64,000 bases of DNA from Bog-793 sp035625025 (GTDB lineage Bacteria > Actinomycetota > Acidimicrobiia > Acidimicrobiales > Bog-793). This document shows positions 52,763 to 62,073 of the stretch, in pieces; positions within the stretch are counted from its first letter, which is position 1, and the number at the start of each line of letters is the position of its first letter. Under the pieces are notes generated by a model. It ran no database searches. It was not told the origin of the DNA and saw nothing but the letters and a program-made list of their open reading frames with translations. The stretch lies in the NCBI GenBank assembly GCA_035625025.1, contig DASPQJ010000037.1, positions 1 to 64,000 on the forward strand, in the 5' to 3' direction. Made by a program: the position numbers and the translations under genes.

Positions 52763-53102
52763 CCACTTGGACCTTTCCGCGCGTCTGGGCCCGGCACGAA
52801 GGGCCCGGCCCGTCACCGACCGGGAAAAAAGCCTCGCCAACGACCCTGCCGGGCGCGGCGCGAAGCAAAAAGGGCACGTCGGGGCCGGATCGCCAGCCCG
52901 GAAGGCAGTGGCGCGCCGTCCGGGCAAAGCGCCGGCCCGCGGAACACGACGGTGCTGGTGACAAGCGGCCCTGCACCGGCTTTGGCCCGCGAGGGAACTC
53001 CGGGCTGCCGCGATCGACTATCCGGGCCCGGAGAGCGCGCCCAACGAACGGTCAACGCCTCCTGTCACCGTCCGGCCGACACCGACGCGTCCCCTCGGCG
53101 GG
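52763..53102. other. Interval between pntB 3' end and the mraZ promoter
   Basis: 340 bases without a gene. On the minus strand, downstream of pntB, runs of five and six T (plus-strand A-runs at 52866-52870 and 52825-52830) follow weak G/C stems and could serve as terminators. Nothing else is recognised. Confidence 0.35.
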
Positions 53103-54530
53103 TCAGTCCACTCCGACGAGGGTCTTCACCGCCGCGGTGATCGCGCGCAGTCCGACCTGCGCGTCGGCGAAGAACATGCCCGTCTTCGGGTCGGTGTAGA
53201 GCTCGTTGTCGATCCCGGCGTAGCCGTGACCCATCGAGCGCTTGATGACGATGATGCTCTTCGCCTTGTCGACGTCGAGAATCGGCATCCCGGAGACGGC
53301 GTTGCCCGGCCGGCGGGCCGCCGGGTTCGTCACGTCGTTCGCCCCGATCACCAGGGCGACGTCGGCGCGGGGAAACTCCGGATTGATCTCCTCCATCGTC
53401 TTCAGCTGCTGGTAGGGCACCTCAGCCTCGGCGAGCAGGACGTTCATGTGACCCGGCATCCGTCCGGCCACCGGGTGGATGGCGTAGGACACCTCGACGC
53501 CCCGCTTCTCGAGCAGGTCCGCCAGCTCCTTCACGACGTGCTGGGCGTGGGCAGCAGCGAGGCCGTAGCCGGGCACGATGATCACCTTCTGGGCGTAGGC
53601 GAGCTGGATCGCGACGTCGTCGGCCCCGATCGAGCGCACCTGGCCGGTGACGCCGGAACCGATGGCGCTCGCCTGGTCGCCCGTGCCGAACCCGCCGGCG
53701 ACGATGTTGAGGATCGAGCGGTTCATCGCGTCAGCCATCAACTTGGTGAGAATGCTGCCGGAGGCACCGACGAGCGCGCCGGCGATGATGAGTCCGACAC
53801 TGTTGATGACGAAACCCGCCATCGCGACAGCCGTCCCGGTGAAGGCGTTGAGGAGCGAGATGACGACGGGCATGTCCGCGCCGCCGATCGGCAGAACCAT
53901 GATCACGCCCATGACGAGGGACACGACGGCGATCCCGATGAGCGTGGGATCGCTGTTCGCGCCCGACAGGATGTACCCGGTCCCGGCGCAGAGCGCCAAC
54001 GCGAGCACGAGGTTGGCGACCCGGGCGCCGGGAACGACGATCGGCTGAGACGGGATGAAGCCCTGCAGCTTGCCCGCCGCGACAACCGAACCCGACAGCG
54101 TCACGGCGCCGATGACGACGTCGAGGACGCTCGTCACCGAGGTCCGTGCCGCGATCGTCGGCGCGTGGAAGATCCCGGCGAGTCGGATGAAGTCCGCGAT
54201 GGCGACGAGCGCCGCGGCCCCGCCACCCACGGCGTTGAACAAGCTGACGAGTTGCGGCATCGCCGTCATCTGGACGGAGCGGGCGAGGTACAGCCCAACG
54301 CCGGAACCGATGACACCGCCCAGGGTGAGCATCAACCAACCCGTGGTCGAGATCGTCCCGTCATGGGCGATGAGCGCGAGCGTCGCCGCGACGGCGACGA
54401 GCATCCCGGCGGCCGAGAGCCGGTTGCCGTGGTTTGCCGTCGGCGGCGCGTTCATGAGGTGGAGCCCGACGACGAAGCAGGTCGCTGCGGCGAGGTAGAC
54501 GAGCGTGATGACGTCGTTGAAGGCACCCAT
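53103..54530 (-). CDS. pntB: Proton-translocating NAD(P) transhydrogenase, beta subunit
   Basis: This 475-residue protein has about nine N-terminal membrane helices and a C-terminal NADP(H)-binding domain III. Domain III signatures are VIIVPGYGLAAAHAQHVV (glycine loop), YAIHPVAGRMPGHMNVLLAEAEVPY and LVIGANDVTNPAARRPGNAVSGMPIL. KRSMGHGYAGIDNELY closes the site. The enzyme uses the proton gradient to move hydride from NADH to NADP+. Its ATG overlaps the pntAB stop by 1 base (TGATG). Confidence 0.96.
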   Translation of the reverse strand: MGAFNDVITLVYLAAATCFVVGLHLMNAPPTANHGNRLSAAGMLVAVAATLALIAHDGTISTTGWLMLTLGGVIGSGVGLYLARSVQMTAMPQLVSLFNAVGGGAAALVAIADFIRLAGIFHAPTIAARTSVTSVLDVVIGAVTLSGSVVAAGKLQGFIPSQPIVVPGARVANLVLALALCAGTGYILSGANSDPTLIGIAVVSLVMGVIMVLPIGGADMPVVISLLNAFTGTAVAMAGFVINSVGLIIAGALVGASGSILTKLMADAMNRSILNIVAGGFGTGDQASAIGSGVTGQVRSIGADDVAIQLAYAQKVIIVPGYGLAAAHAQHVVKELADLLEKRGVEVSYAIHPVAGRMPGHMNVLLAEAEVPYQQLKTMEEINPEFPRADVALVIGANDVTNPAARRPGNAVSGMPILDVDKAKSIIVIKRSMGHGYAGIDNELYTDPKTGMFFADAQVGLRAITAAVKTLVGVD

Positions 54531-54856
54531 CAGGGACGTCCCCCCTCGTCCGTCGCCTCTTTGGACACCGCGGCCGGACGACGCTGGAACATCTTCAGCA
54601 TCCGGTCGGTGACCGTGTACCCACCGACGACGTTCATCCCGGCGAATACGGCCGCGATGAACGCGAGCGTGTACCCGACGTCATCGTGCGCCGTCGACGC
54701 GATCAAGAACGCCCCGACGATCACGACGCCGTGGATGGAGTTCGCGGCCGACATCAACGGCGTGTGGAGCGTCTGGGGGACCTTGGAGATCACCTCGAAC
54801 CCCACGAGAAGACTGAGCACGAAGATCGTGACATCAGTGACGAGACTCGTATTCAT
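54530..54856 (-). CDS. pntAB: NAD(P) transhydrogenase, alpha subunit part 2
   Basis: A 108-residue membrane protein with three helices, forming the alpha-subunit part of domain II (FVLSLLVGFEVISKVPQTLHTPLMSA, HGVVIVGAFLIA, GMNVVGGYTVTDRMLKMF). In E. coli this is the C-terminal end of PntA; here it is a separate gene, the three-subunit form known from Rhodospirillum and mycobacteria. Four bases separate it from pntAA. Confidence 0.94.
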   Translation of the reverse strand: MNTSLVTDVTIFVLSLLVGFEVISKVPQTLHTPLMSAANSIHGVVIVGAFLIASTAHDDVGYTLAFIAAVFAGMNVVGGYTVTDRMLKMFQRRPAAVSKEATDEGGRP

Positions 54857-54860
54857 CGAC

Positions 54861-56096
54861 TCAGGCTCCGTTCACTAGGGGTTCGCGCCCGTTCGACCCC
54901 GCCAGTTCCGCCGTCGCGGGGTTGACCACTTTGCCATCGAAGGTGATGACGACCCCGGCCTGGATCTCGTCGGTGAGGTCGATCGCCACCTTCCCGTTCT
55001 CGGCGAGATGGGCGAGGAGCGCGCAGACATTGTGCGAGTACGCCGTGGAAGCGCCCATCGGCATCGTCGAGGCGAGGTTGCCGGCTCCGATGATCGTGAC
55101 GCCGTTGTCCGAGACGGTCGTCGCGTCGGGTCGCGACCCCTCGACGTTGCCGCCGAGCGGGCTCGCTGCCATGTCGACGACGACAGACCCGGCGCGCATC
55201 GCCCCCACCGCCGCCGCGGTGATGAGGAGAGGAGGACGGCGACCGGGGACCTGCGCCGTCGTGATGACGACGTCGTGCTGGGCGACGTGTCCGTTCAGCT
55301 CCTCCTGCTGTGCTGCGGTCTCCTCAGCCGTGAGGACCCGCGCATAGCCGCCCTCGCCGGCGGCGTCGGGGACCGATTTGAGCTCGATGAATCGCCCACC
55401 GAGGGACTCGACCTGTTCTTTCGCTTCCGGCCGGACGTCGTAACCCTTCACGATCGCGCCGAGTCGGTGGGCCGTCGCGATCGCCTGGAGCCCGGCGACC
55501 CCGGCCCCGAGCACGAGGACCTCGGCGGGACGGGCGGTCCCTGCCGCCGTCATGAGAAGCGGGAAATAACGCCCGAAGGCGTTCGCCGCCACGAGCGCGG
55601 CCTTGTAACCGGCGATGTTCGCCTGCGAACTCAGCACGTCCATCGCCTGGGCACGGCTGAGCGTGCGCGGCAGCATGTCGAGGCTCACCGCCGTGACGCC
55701 AAGTTCGGCGAGGCGCGTGACGAAGGCGGGATCGACAAGCGGGGCGAGCAAACCGACGACGACCTGTCCCGGCCTCAGCCTCCCGGCGTCGGCGTCGCTG
55801 GGCCGGTTGACGAACAGCACGACGTCCGAATCGGCAAAGCACTTGTCGCGATCGAGGACATCCGCCCCCGCCTGGACGTAGGCGTCGTCAAAGAACCACG
55901 CCTTCTTGCCGGCGTCCTTCTCGACGACAACGGCGAAGCCGGCGGACCTGAGCCTGCCGACGTCGTCCGGTACGAGCGCGACCCGGCTTTCCGCCTCACC
56001 GGCCTCGCGCGCCACGGCCACCACCGCAACAGTCGCCGTGGGGTTCTCCGCCGGTTCTCCCGGAGCCGCGGACGGTTCCGCTCGATCTACCATCAT
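54861..56096 (-). CDS. pntAA: NAD(P) transhydrogenase, alpha subunit part 1
   Basis: The 411-residue soluble domain I binds NAD(H). AGEAESRVALVPDDV lies near residue 35, FVNRPSDADAGRLRPG follows, the Rossmann loop is VLVLGAGVAGLQAIATAHRLGA near 195, and the mobile loop region is GSVVVDMAASPLGGNVEG. It lacks membrane helices. AAGGAGG is placed 3 bases before the first ATG and 6 before the second (56093), so the second may be the true start. First gene of pntAA-pntAB-pntB. Confidence 0.95.
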   Translation of the reverse strand: MMVDRAEPSAAPGEPAENPTATVAVVAVAREAGEAESRVALVPDDVGRLRSAGFAVVVEKDAGKKAWFFDDAYVQAGADVLDRDKCFADSDVVLFVNRPSDADAGRLRPGQVVVGLLAPLVDPAFVTRLAELGVTAVSLDMLPRTLSRAQAMDVLSSQANIAGYKAALVAANAFGRYFPLLMTAAGTARPAEVLVLGAGVAGLQAIATAHRLGAIVKGYDVRPEAKEQVESLGGRFIELKSVPDAAGEGGYARVLTAEETAAQQEELNGHVAQHDVVITTAQVPGRRPPLLITAAAVGAMRAGSVVVDMAASPLGGNVEGSRPDATTVSDNGVTIIGAGNLASTMPMGASTAYSHNVCALLAHLAENGKVAIDLTDEIQAGVVITFDGKVVNPATAELAGSNGREPLVNGA

Positions 56097-56217
56097 CTTC
56101 CTCCTTGGGTGGCCCGAGTCACCGCGGCACCCACCACTCGGGCCGGTGGCTTGGGGCGCGCCCCCGACCCCGTCTACTCAATCCAAGATGGCGCCGCGCG
56201 CCGCAGCCGACACGCGG

Positions 56218-57846
56218 TCAGATCAGCTCCGGCACCATGACGATCGCGCCGCAGGGGCATTCGGCAACGCAGATCCCACAGCCCTTGCAGTAGTCGTAGT
56301 CGAAGGCGTAGCGCTTCCCGGGACCGAGCTTAGACACCGCAGCATCGGGGCAGACCCCGTAGCAGTTGTCGCACTCGAAGCAGTTGCCACACGACATGCA
56401 CCGGCGCGCTTCGAACAGCGCGTTCGACTCGTCGAGCCCGCCGACGACCTCCTCGAACCCGGACTCGCGACGCGCCGCCTCGAGCTCGGGTTGGAGCGTC
56501 CGGGGGGCGTCGGCGTAGTACCAGGTGTTCAGCTTGTCGATCGAAGCGAGCTCGTGGCGCTCCACCGGGGCCTCTCGCGTCCCGCGCAGCCAGCGATCGA
56601 TGTTGCGGGCGGCCTTCTTTCCCTGCCCGATCGCGACGGTGACCGTCCGTTCGGCGGGGACCATGTCTCCCCCGGCGAAGACCCCCGGTCGCCCGGTCAT
56701 CATCTGGGCGTCGACGAGCACGCCACCGTCGTTCAGGTCGACGCCTTCGAGCCCAGCGAGCGGCGCGAGGTCGGCGTCCTGACCGAGGGCCAAGATGACG
56801 CAGTCCGCGCCGAGCTCGGCGAATTCGCCGGTCGGCTGGGGGAAACCGTCGGCGTCGAGCTCCATCTTCTCGATGACTATCCTGCCTTCGTCCACCCGGG
56901 AGATCGTCGAGAGCCAGTTCACGGTCACCCCTTCGGCGAGGGCCTCGGCGACCTCGACCTCGTGGGCCGGCATCTTCTCGCGGTTCCGGCGATAGACGAT
57001 GACCGCTTCCGTCGCGCCGAGCCGCCTGGCGCTCCGGGCGGCGTCCATCGCCGTGTCGCCGCCGCCGTAGACGACGACGCGACGCCCGACCTCAACCGGT
57101 TCCGCCGCGGCGTTGCTCGCGAGGAACGCGAGGGCGTCGACCACGTGCGCCGAATCGGCGGCTGGAATGTCGACCCGACGCGAGAGCTGCGCGCCGAAGG
57201 CGAGGTAGACCGCGTCGAAACGGCCCTCTTCCTGCGCGCGGGCGATGTCGGTCACCTTGCGGTTGAGCTCGATCGTGGCTCCGAGGTCGGTGATCGCACG
57301 GATCTCGGCGTCGATCACCTCGCGAGGCAGGCGGTACTTCGGGATTCCATAGCGCAGCATGCCGCCCGCCGCGGGGGCCGCCTCGGCGATGACGACCTCA
57401 TGCCCGAGCCGGGCGAGGTGATAGGCGACCGCGAGTCCCGACGGTCCCGACCCGACGACGAGGACCCGGTGAGCCGACATCGCCGCCGGCGGGGGCAGTC
57501 GCCAACCGTGTGAGATCGCCGCGTCGCCGAGGAACCGCTCGACGGCGTGGATCCCGACCGCCTCATCCACCTTGGCCCGATTGCAGGCCGTCTCGCAGGG
57601 ATGGAAGCAGACACGTCCGCAGATCGCGGGAAGCGGGTTGTCCTCGACGAGCGAGCGCCACGCCGCCTCGTAGTCCCCGGCCTCGGCGTCGTACAGCCAG
57701 TGTTGGATGTTCTCGCCGGCCGGACAGGCGTCGTTGCAGGGAGGGAGACGGTCCACGTAGACGGGTCGCTCGACCCGCCAGGAACCCGTGCGGTTCGCCC
57801 GGCTCGATCCGGCGTCGAGCGTGATCGCGAAGGGGTGCTCGCTCAC
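56218..57846 (-). CDS. GltD-like FAD/NAD(P)-binding flavoprotein fused to ferredoxin domains (POR-associated)
   Basis: The 542-residue protein has a GltD-type N-terminal helical Fe-S domain (CNDACPAGENIQHWL, ICGRVCFHPCETACNR). Two Rossmann domains follow, for FAD (VVGSGPSGLAVAYHLARLG) and NAD(P)H (VYGGGDTAMDAARSARRLGA). The C-terminus has cysteine clusters CMSCGNCFECDNCYGVCPDAA and CKGCGICVAECPCGAI, typical of the POR delta ferredoxin. It overlaps porB by 4 bases and is the last gene of the por operon. The likely role is electron transfer between POR and NAD(P)H (inference from fusion and operon). Confidence 0.9.
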   Translation of the reverse strand: MSEHPFAITLDAGSSRANRTGSWRVERPVYVDRLPPCNDACPAGENIQHWLYDAEAGDYEAAWRSLVEDNPLPAICGRVCFHPCETACNRAKVDEAVGIHAVERFLGDAAISHGWRLPPPAAMSAHRVLVVGSGPSGLAVAYHLARLGHEVVIAEAAPAAGGMLRYGIPKYRLPREVIDAEIRAITDLGATIELNRKVTDIARAQEEGRFDAVYLAFGAQLSRRVDIPAADSAHVVDALAFLASNAAAEPVEVGRRVVVYGGGDTAMDAARSARRLGATEAVIVYRRNREKMPAHEVEVAEALAEGVTVNWLSTISRVDEGRIVIEKMELDADGFPQPTGEFAELGADCVILALGQDADLAPLAGLEGVDLNDGGVLVDAQMMTGRPGVFAGGDMVPAERTVTVAIGQGKKAARNIDRWLRGTREAPVERHELASIDKLNTWYYADAPRTLQPELEAARRESGFEEVVGGLDESNALFEARRCMSCGNCFECDNCYGVCPDAAVSKLGPGKRYAFDYDYCKGCGICVAECPCGAIVMVPELI

Positions 57847-58856
57847 CGGGGCTCCTCGCCAGCAGCCTCGCCGAGAAGATCGAAGCGCCGGATGTTGCGG
57901 TCGGCGATCGCCTGAATGCGGGCGATGTCGTCGGTGCGCGGAGGATCCCGGAACAAGTGGGCGAACCGCCGCTGCGGACGCAGGTACGCCTCGACCGGCA
58001 CGAGACGGCGGATCGGAGTCGTGCTGAGGATCTCCCCGTAGGCCGCCTCGAAGCGCGGAAAGAGACCTGTCTCGCAGGCCAGGCGGGCGAGACGGATCGT
58101 GTCCCGGGACTCCGTGCCCCAGCCGAGCGGGCACGGGACGAGGACGTGCAGGTAGCGCTCCCCCCGCAGCTCCATCGCCCGTTCGACCTTGGCCTCGAGG
58201 TCGTGCAGGTCGCCGACCGTCGCTGTCGCGACGTAGGGGATCTCGTGCGCGACGGCGAGCAGGGGCAAATTCTTGCCCTGGCCGAACGGGTTGCCCGGCT
58301 CCCGCCCGAGGGACTCGGTCGTCGCGGTCCGCGCCGCGGCGGGCGTCGAGCCGGAACGCTGCACGCCGGTGTTCATGTAGGCGCCGTTGTCGTAGCAGAC
58401 GAACAGGGCGTCGTCGTTGCGCTCGAACATGCCCGACAGACAACCGAATCCGATGTCGACGGCTCCCCCGTCTCCGGCCTGGGCAATAACGCGGGTCTGC
58501 GCGTCGCCCCGCGTCTTCAACGCCGCGGCAACCCCGGTCGCGACCGCTGCCGTGTTGCCGAATAGGGAATGCATCCACGCGACCTGCCACGACGTCTCCG
58601 GATACGGCGTGGAGAAAACCTCGAGGCACCCGGTCGCGTTGACGACGATCAACTGCCCGTTCGTCGCCCGCATCGCCGCGTCGAGGACGTAGCGGGCGCC
58701 AAGCGCCTCGCCGCACCCCTGACAGGCCCGATGGCCCGAGGTGAGCGAGTTCGGCCGGGCGCGGTCGGACTGCACGGTGCGCAGCGCCGGGTCGACGAGA
58801 CGGTTGCCGACCGCGAAACTGCCGACTTGGTAGAACTTGATCGTCTGTTCGGTCAC
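57843..58856 (-). CDS. porB: Pyruvate:ferredoxin oxidoreductase beta subunit
   Basis: This 337-residue subunit binds thiamine pyrophosphate and one [4Fe-4S] cluster. HRACQGCGEALGARY supplies two cluster cysteines near residue 46, TGCLEVFSTPYPETSW follows, the TPP motif is AGDGGAVDIGFGCLSG through YDNGAYMNTGVQRSG near 130-165, and VPCPLGWGTESRDTI lies near 240. Substrate could be pyruvate or another 2-oxoacid; the order porG-porA-porB favours a POR/VOR-type enzyme. Confidence 0.92.
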   Translation of the reverse strand: MTEQTIKFYQVGSFAVGNRLVDPALRTVQSDRARPNSLTSGHRACQGCGEALGARYVLDAAMRATNGQLIVVNATGCLEVFSTPYPETSWQVAWMHSLFGNTAAVATGVAAALKTRGDAQTRVIAQAGDGGAVDIGFGCLSGMFERNDDALFVCYDNGAYMNTGVQRSGSTPAAARTATTESLGREPGNPFGQGKNLPLLAVAHEIPYVATATVGDLHDLEAKVERAMELRGERYLHVLVPCPLGWGTESRDTIRLARLACETGLFPRFEAAYGEILSTTPIRRLVPVEAYLRPQRRFAHLFRDPPRTDDIARIQAIADRNIRRFDLLGEAAGEEPR

Positions 58857-58867
58857 GACACGCCCTT

Positions 58868-60121
58868 CTAGACGATTCGCGCCGCGGACTGCCGCACGTC
58901 ACGGAGCACCCGCTCGATACTCGGCGCGGTGCGGGGGTCGTCCGCCATGCGGGCGAGTTCCCGGTCGACCACCCCCCGGTCGAGATCGAGGAAGTTCACC
59001 GCCTCGAGCTCGCCCCGGATCGCCTCGCCAAAGACCCGGCGCAGCGACCCTTCGGTGATTGCCCGGCCCCCGAGCCCGGCGATGACCGTGTAGGTCTTCG
59101 TCCCCCGGTTGGAGATCAGCGCGTCGACGTCTGCTCCGAGGATGCCCCGGGAGCCAAGGGCGAACGCCTTCTCGATCACGACGACGCGGTGCGCGCCCTC
59201 GAGCGCCGCCGCCAGGGCCTCCTCCGGGCAAGGACGGAAGGTCGTCGGGCTGACGACGCCGATCTTCGTGCCTTCCTCGCGCATCGCGTCGACGACGTCC
59301 TTGATCGTGCCGACGACGGAACCGAGCGCGACGACGATCGTTTCGGCGTCCTCGTTGCGGTAGCCCGAGACGAGGCCCCCGCTCGGGCGACCGACCACGC
59401 GCTCAAACTCGGCGGCGAGTTCGGGGATGCGGACGAGAGCCTCGACCTGGCGCGCCTGGGCCAGGTAGCGGACCTCCGTGAACGCCTCGGGTCCTACCAT
59501 CGCGCCGATCGAGACCGGGGACGCCGGGTCGAGGACCTGTTGTGGGAGGAACGGCGGCAGATAGCGGTCGACTTGTTCCTGGGTTGGGATCTCGACCCGT
59601 TCCACTGCGTGGGTGAGGATGAAGCCGTCCATGCAGACCATCACCGGCACGCTGAGCTCCTCGGCAAGACGGAAGGCCTGGACGTGGAGATCGACGGCGT
59701 GTTGGTTCGTCACGGCGAAAAGCTGGACCCAACCGGAGTCCCGCAATGCCATCGCGTCGCTGTGGTCGTTCCAGATGTTGATCGGCGCGCCGAGAGCCCG
59801 ATTCGCCACGGTCATCACGATCGGCAACCCGAGTCCGGAGGCGTTGAAGACGGCCTCCGCCATGAAAAGCAGCCCCTGGCTTGACGTCGCGGTGTAGGCC
59901 CTCGCCCCCGCCGCCGAGGCCCCGATCGACACGGACATCGCGGCGAACTCCGATTCGACGTTGAGGAACTCGCAGGGTTTGAGCCGTCCCGACTTCACGA
60001 GCGCCCCGACGCCCTCGATGATGTGGGTCTGCGGGGAGATTGGGTAGGCGCAGACGACCTGCGGGCGGCACAGCGCGACCGATTCGGCGACGGCGCGAGA
60101 ACCTTCAATCTGGCGCAGCAC
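58868..60121 (-). CDS. porA: Pyruvate:ferredoxin oxidoreductase alpha subunit
   Basis: This 417-residue subunit forms domains I and II: AYPISPQTHIIEGVGALV near the start, FLNVESEFAAMSVSIGASAAGARAYTATSSQGL, then GWVQLFAVTNQHAVDLHVQAFRLAEE, and VVALGSVVGTIKDVVDAMREEG in domain II. GTG 60121 is chosen because GAGAGGAGG lies 7 bases before it, an excellent ribosome binding site; the longer frame starts inside porG. It overlaps porG by 17 bases. Confidence 0.93.
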   Translation of the reverse strand: MLRQIEGSRAVAESVALCRPQVVCAYPISPQTHIIEGVGALVKSGRLKPCEFLNVESEFAAMSVSIGASAAGARAYTATSSQGLLFMAEAVFNASGLGLPIVMTVANRALGAPINIWNDHSDAMALRDSGWVQLFAVTNQHAVDLHVQAFRLAEELSVPVMVCMDGFILTHAVERVEIPTQEQVDRYLPPFLPQQVLDPASPVSIGAMVGPEAFTEVRYLAQARQVEALVRIPELAAEFERVVGRPSGGLVSGYRNEDAETIVVALGSVVGTIKDVVDAMREEGTKIGVVSPTTFRPCPEEALAAALEGAHRVVVIEKAFALGSRGILGADVDALISNRGTKTYTVIAGLGGRAITEGSLRRVFGEAIRGELEAVNFLDLDRGVVDRELARMADDPRTAPSIERVLRDVRQSAARIV

Positions 60122-60716
60122 CGACGGACCTCCTCTCGCGAACCGCAAGTGCTTCGTACTGGGCGCGCGTCTGGTTGAACGCCTCCGTGACGGCCGCGAC
60201 GTTGCCGTCTCGCATCTCCCCGGAGAAGCGGTCCTCGACGGCCGCGATGACCGCCGCGAGCGAGACCACCCCGGTCAGCGCGGCGAAACCGCCGAGCAGG
60301 ACGGCGTTGGGCAGGGGCCGACCGAGGTGCTGCAGCGCGATTTCCGTCGCCCGGAGTGAAACTACGTGGTTGGCCGGCAGTCCGGCAACGAACTGCGCGG
60401 CACCGATCTCTTCCAAGCTCTTCGCCGTGTTGACGAGCGCGTAGCCCTGCGGCTTGAGACCGGAGAACAGCCCCACCTGATGGAGGAGAGTCGCGTCCTG
60501 GATCACGAGCGCGTCAGGCTCGTCGATCGGCGCGCGGGTCCTGATCTCCCGTTCGCTGATCCGGCAGAACGACACGACCGGTGCACCGGTTCGCTCGGAA
60601 CCGAAACTCGGAAAGGCCTGGGCGTGGCGACCGTCGTTGAACGCGGCGACGGCGAGCAGTTCCGCCGCCGTCACGACCCCCTGTCCTCCCCGCCCGTGGA
60701 TCCGAACCTTGAACAT
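60105..60716 (-). CDS. porG: Pyruvate:ferredoxin oxidoreductase gamma subunit
   Basis: The 203-residue subunit has the POR gamma pattern: VRIHGRGGQGVVTAAELLAVAAF, AQAFPSFGSERTGAPV, TLLHQVGLFSGLKPQGYALVNT and LGRPLPNAVLLGGFAALTGVV. GGAGAGG lies 8 bases before the ATG. First gene of porG-porA-porB and the flavoprotein; its start is 201 bases from the divergent hydrogenase operon. Confidence 0.93.
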   Translation of the reverse strand: MFKVRIHGRGGQGVVTAAELLAVAAFNDGRHAQAFPSFGSERTGAPVVSFCRISEREIRTRAPIDEPDALVIQDATLLHQVGLFSGLKPQGYALVNTAKSLEEIGAAQFVAGLPANHVVSLRATEIALQHLGRPLPNAVLLGGFAALTGVVSLAAVIAAVEDRFSGEMRDGNVAAVTEAFNQTRAQYEALAVRERRSVGAAPD

Positions 60717-60905
60717 CCGCAGCCTCTCCGTGGCCTCTGGACCCTTCGCCCGAGTACCGCCCGCCTCGGCGCTCGTCCTGTCACAATGCTCGCGTCCGTT
60801 CGCCGCGGTGGTTAGGGCCGATGGTCACAAGCCCGCGGTACTTCAGCCCACCATCGCACGGAGAAAATGGGCCGACCGGCCCTTCCGCCGGCTCGAGCCG
60901 GGCTC

Positions 60906-60911
60906 TAACGT
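60906..60911 (+). promoter_or_regulatory. -10 element, leaderless start of the hydrogenase operon
   Basis: TAACGT is 6 bases before the GTG at 60918; no ribosome binding site is present. Confidence 0.55.
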
Positions 60912-60917
60912 GGCGGT

Positions 60918-62069
60918 GTGCCTTCCCCTCACGGCGTCGTCATCGATCGTGACGGGGTCGACTCGCTCATCGCGTCGCTGCGGACCGGCGGCTATCGCGT
61001 CGTTGGGCCCGTTGTGCGCAACGGTGCCATAGTCCATCGCGAGGTCCATTCGGTCGAAGACCTCCCGATCGGCTGGCACGACGAGCAGAAGCCTGGTTCG
61101 TACCGCCTCGCGAGCTCGGACGACGGGGACCTGTTCGGATGGGCAGTCGGTCCCGAATCGTTCCGGCAATCGGTGTTCCCCTCCCAGGCGGTCGTCTGGC
61201 GAGGGCGGCGCGAGGGCGGTGACGTCGTCGTCAGCGGGGTCGCCGACGACGCTCCGGTGGAGGCCTTTTTCGGGGCCCGCCCGTGCGAGGTCGCCGCGCT
61301 CGAGGTCCTCGGCGGCGTGCTCGCCGGGGGCAAGAGCCCCGACCCCGTCTTCCGCCGGCGACGCGACGGGGCCTTCGTCGTCGTCGTGGAGTGCGGCGTC
61401 CCCGCGGCCACGTGCTTTTGCACTTCGATGGGCAGCGGGCCCGCCGCCAAGGCGAGCTTCGACCTCGCGCTCACCGAGCTGCACGACCCCGAACATCGCT
61501 TCCTCGTCCGGGTCGGGTCCGAGCGGGGCGCGGCGATGCTCGCCCAGATCCCCTCGAGCCCGGCAGGAGACGCCGACCTGCGGGCCCGGGAGGAAGTCAT
61601 CGGCCACGCCGAGGCCGCCATCGGCAGGACCCTCGACGCCGCCGCGGCCCCGGAGCTGCTCGCGCGCAACCTGGAACATCCCCGATGGGACGATGTCGCT
61701 TCTCGTTGCCTCGCCTGCGGCAACTGCACCCTCGTCTGCCCGACCTGCTTCTGCGCCGCCGTCGAACAAACGACCGACCTCGCGGGCGGCATCGAGCAGA
61801 CCCGGCGCTGGGATTCCTGCTTCGACCTCGCGCACTCCTACCTCCACGGCGGATCGGTGCGCGTCTCGACGAGATCCCGGTATCGCCAATGGATGACACA
61901 CAAGCTCTCGACCTGGGTCGATCAGTTCGGGAATTCGGGCTGCATTGGTTGCGGACGCTGCATCACGTGGTGTCCGGTGGGCATCGACATCACCGAGGAA
62001 GTCGCGGCGATCGCGGCAAGCGACGGCGCGCTGAAGAAGGACGAACCCGTTGCGGTTCGGGACAGGTAG
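60918..62069 (+). CDS. Hydrogenase Fe-S (beta) subunit, group 3b type / sulfite-reductase A-like
   Basis: The 383-residue protein resembles HydB/HyhB of sulfhydrogenases and AsrA. The N-terminal part holds FFGARPCEVAALEVL and CFCTSMGSGP near residue 160; two ferredoxin-type clusters close the protein, CLACGNCTLVCPTCFC from residue 264 and CIGCGRCITWCPVGID from 342. It would carry electrons between the NiFe core and the flavin subunit. GTG start directly behind TAACGT (leaderless). First gene of the hydrogenase operon. Confidence 0.9.
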   Translation: MPSPHGVVIDRDGVDSLIASLRTGGYRVVGPVVRNGAIVHREVHSVEDLPIGWHDEQKPGSYRLASSDDGDLFGWAVGPESFRQSVFPSQAVVWRGRREGGDVVVSGVADDAPVEAFFGARPCEVAALEVLGGVLAGGKSPDPVFRRRRDGAFVVVVECGVPAATCFCTSMGSGPAAKASFDLALTELHDPEHRFLVRVGSERGAAMLAQIPSSPAGDADLRAREEVIGHAEAAIGRTLDAAAAPELLARNLEHPRWDDVASRCLACGNCTLVCPTCFCAAVEQTTDLAGGIEQTRRWDSCFDLAHSYLHGGSVRVSTRSRYRQWMTHKLSTWVDQFGNSGCIGCGRCITWCPVGIDITEEVAAIAASDGALKKDEPVAVRDR

Positions 62070-62073
62070 GCCA

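Noticed and set aside
58868..60148. porA start at 60148
   Set aside because: The GTG at 60121 has GAGAGGAGG at ideal distance; the upstream codon lies within porG without any ribosome binding site.
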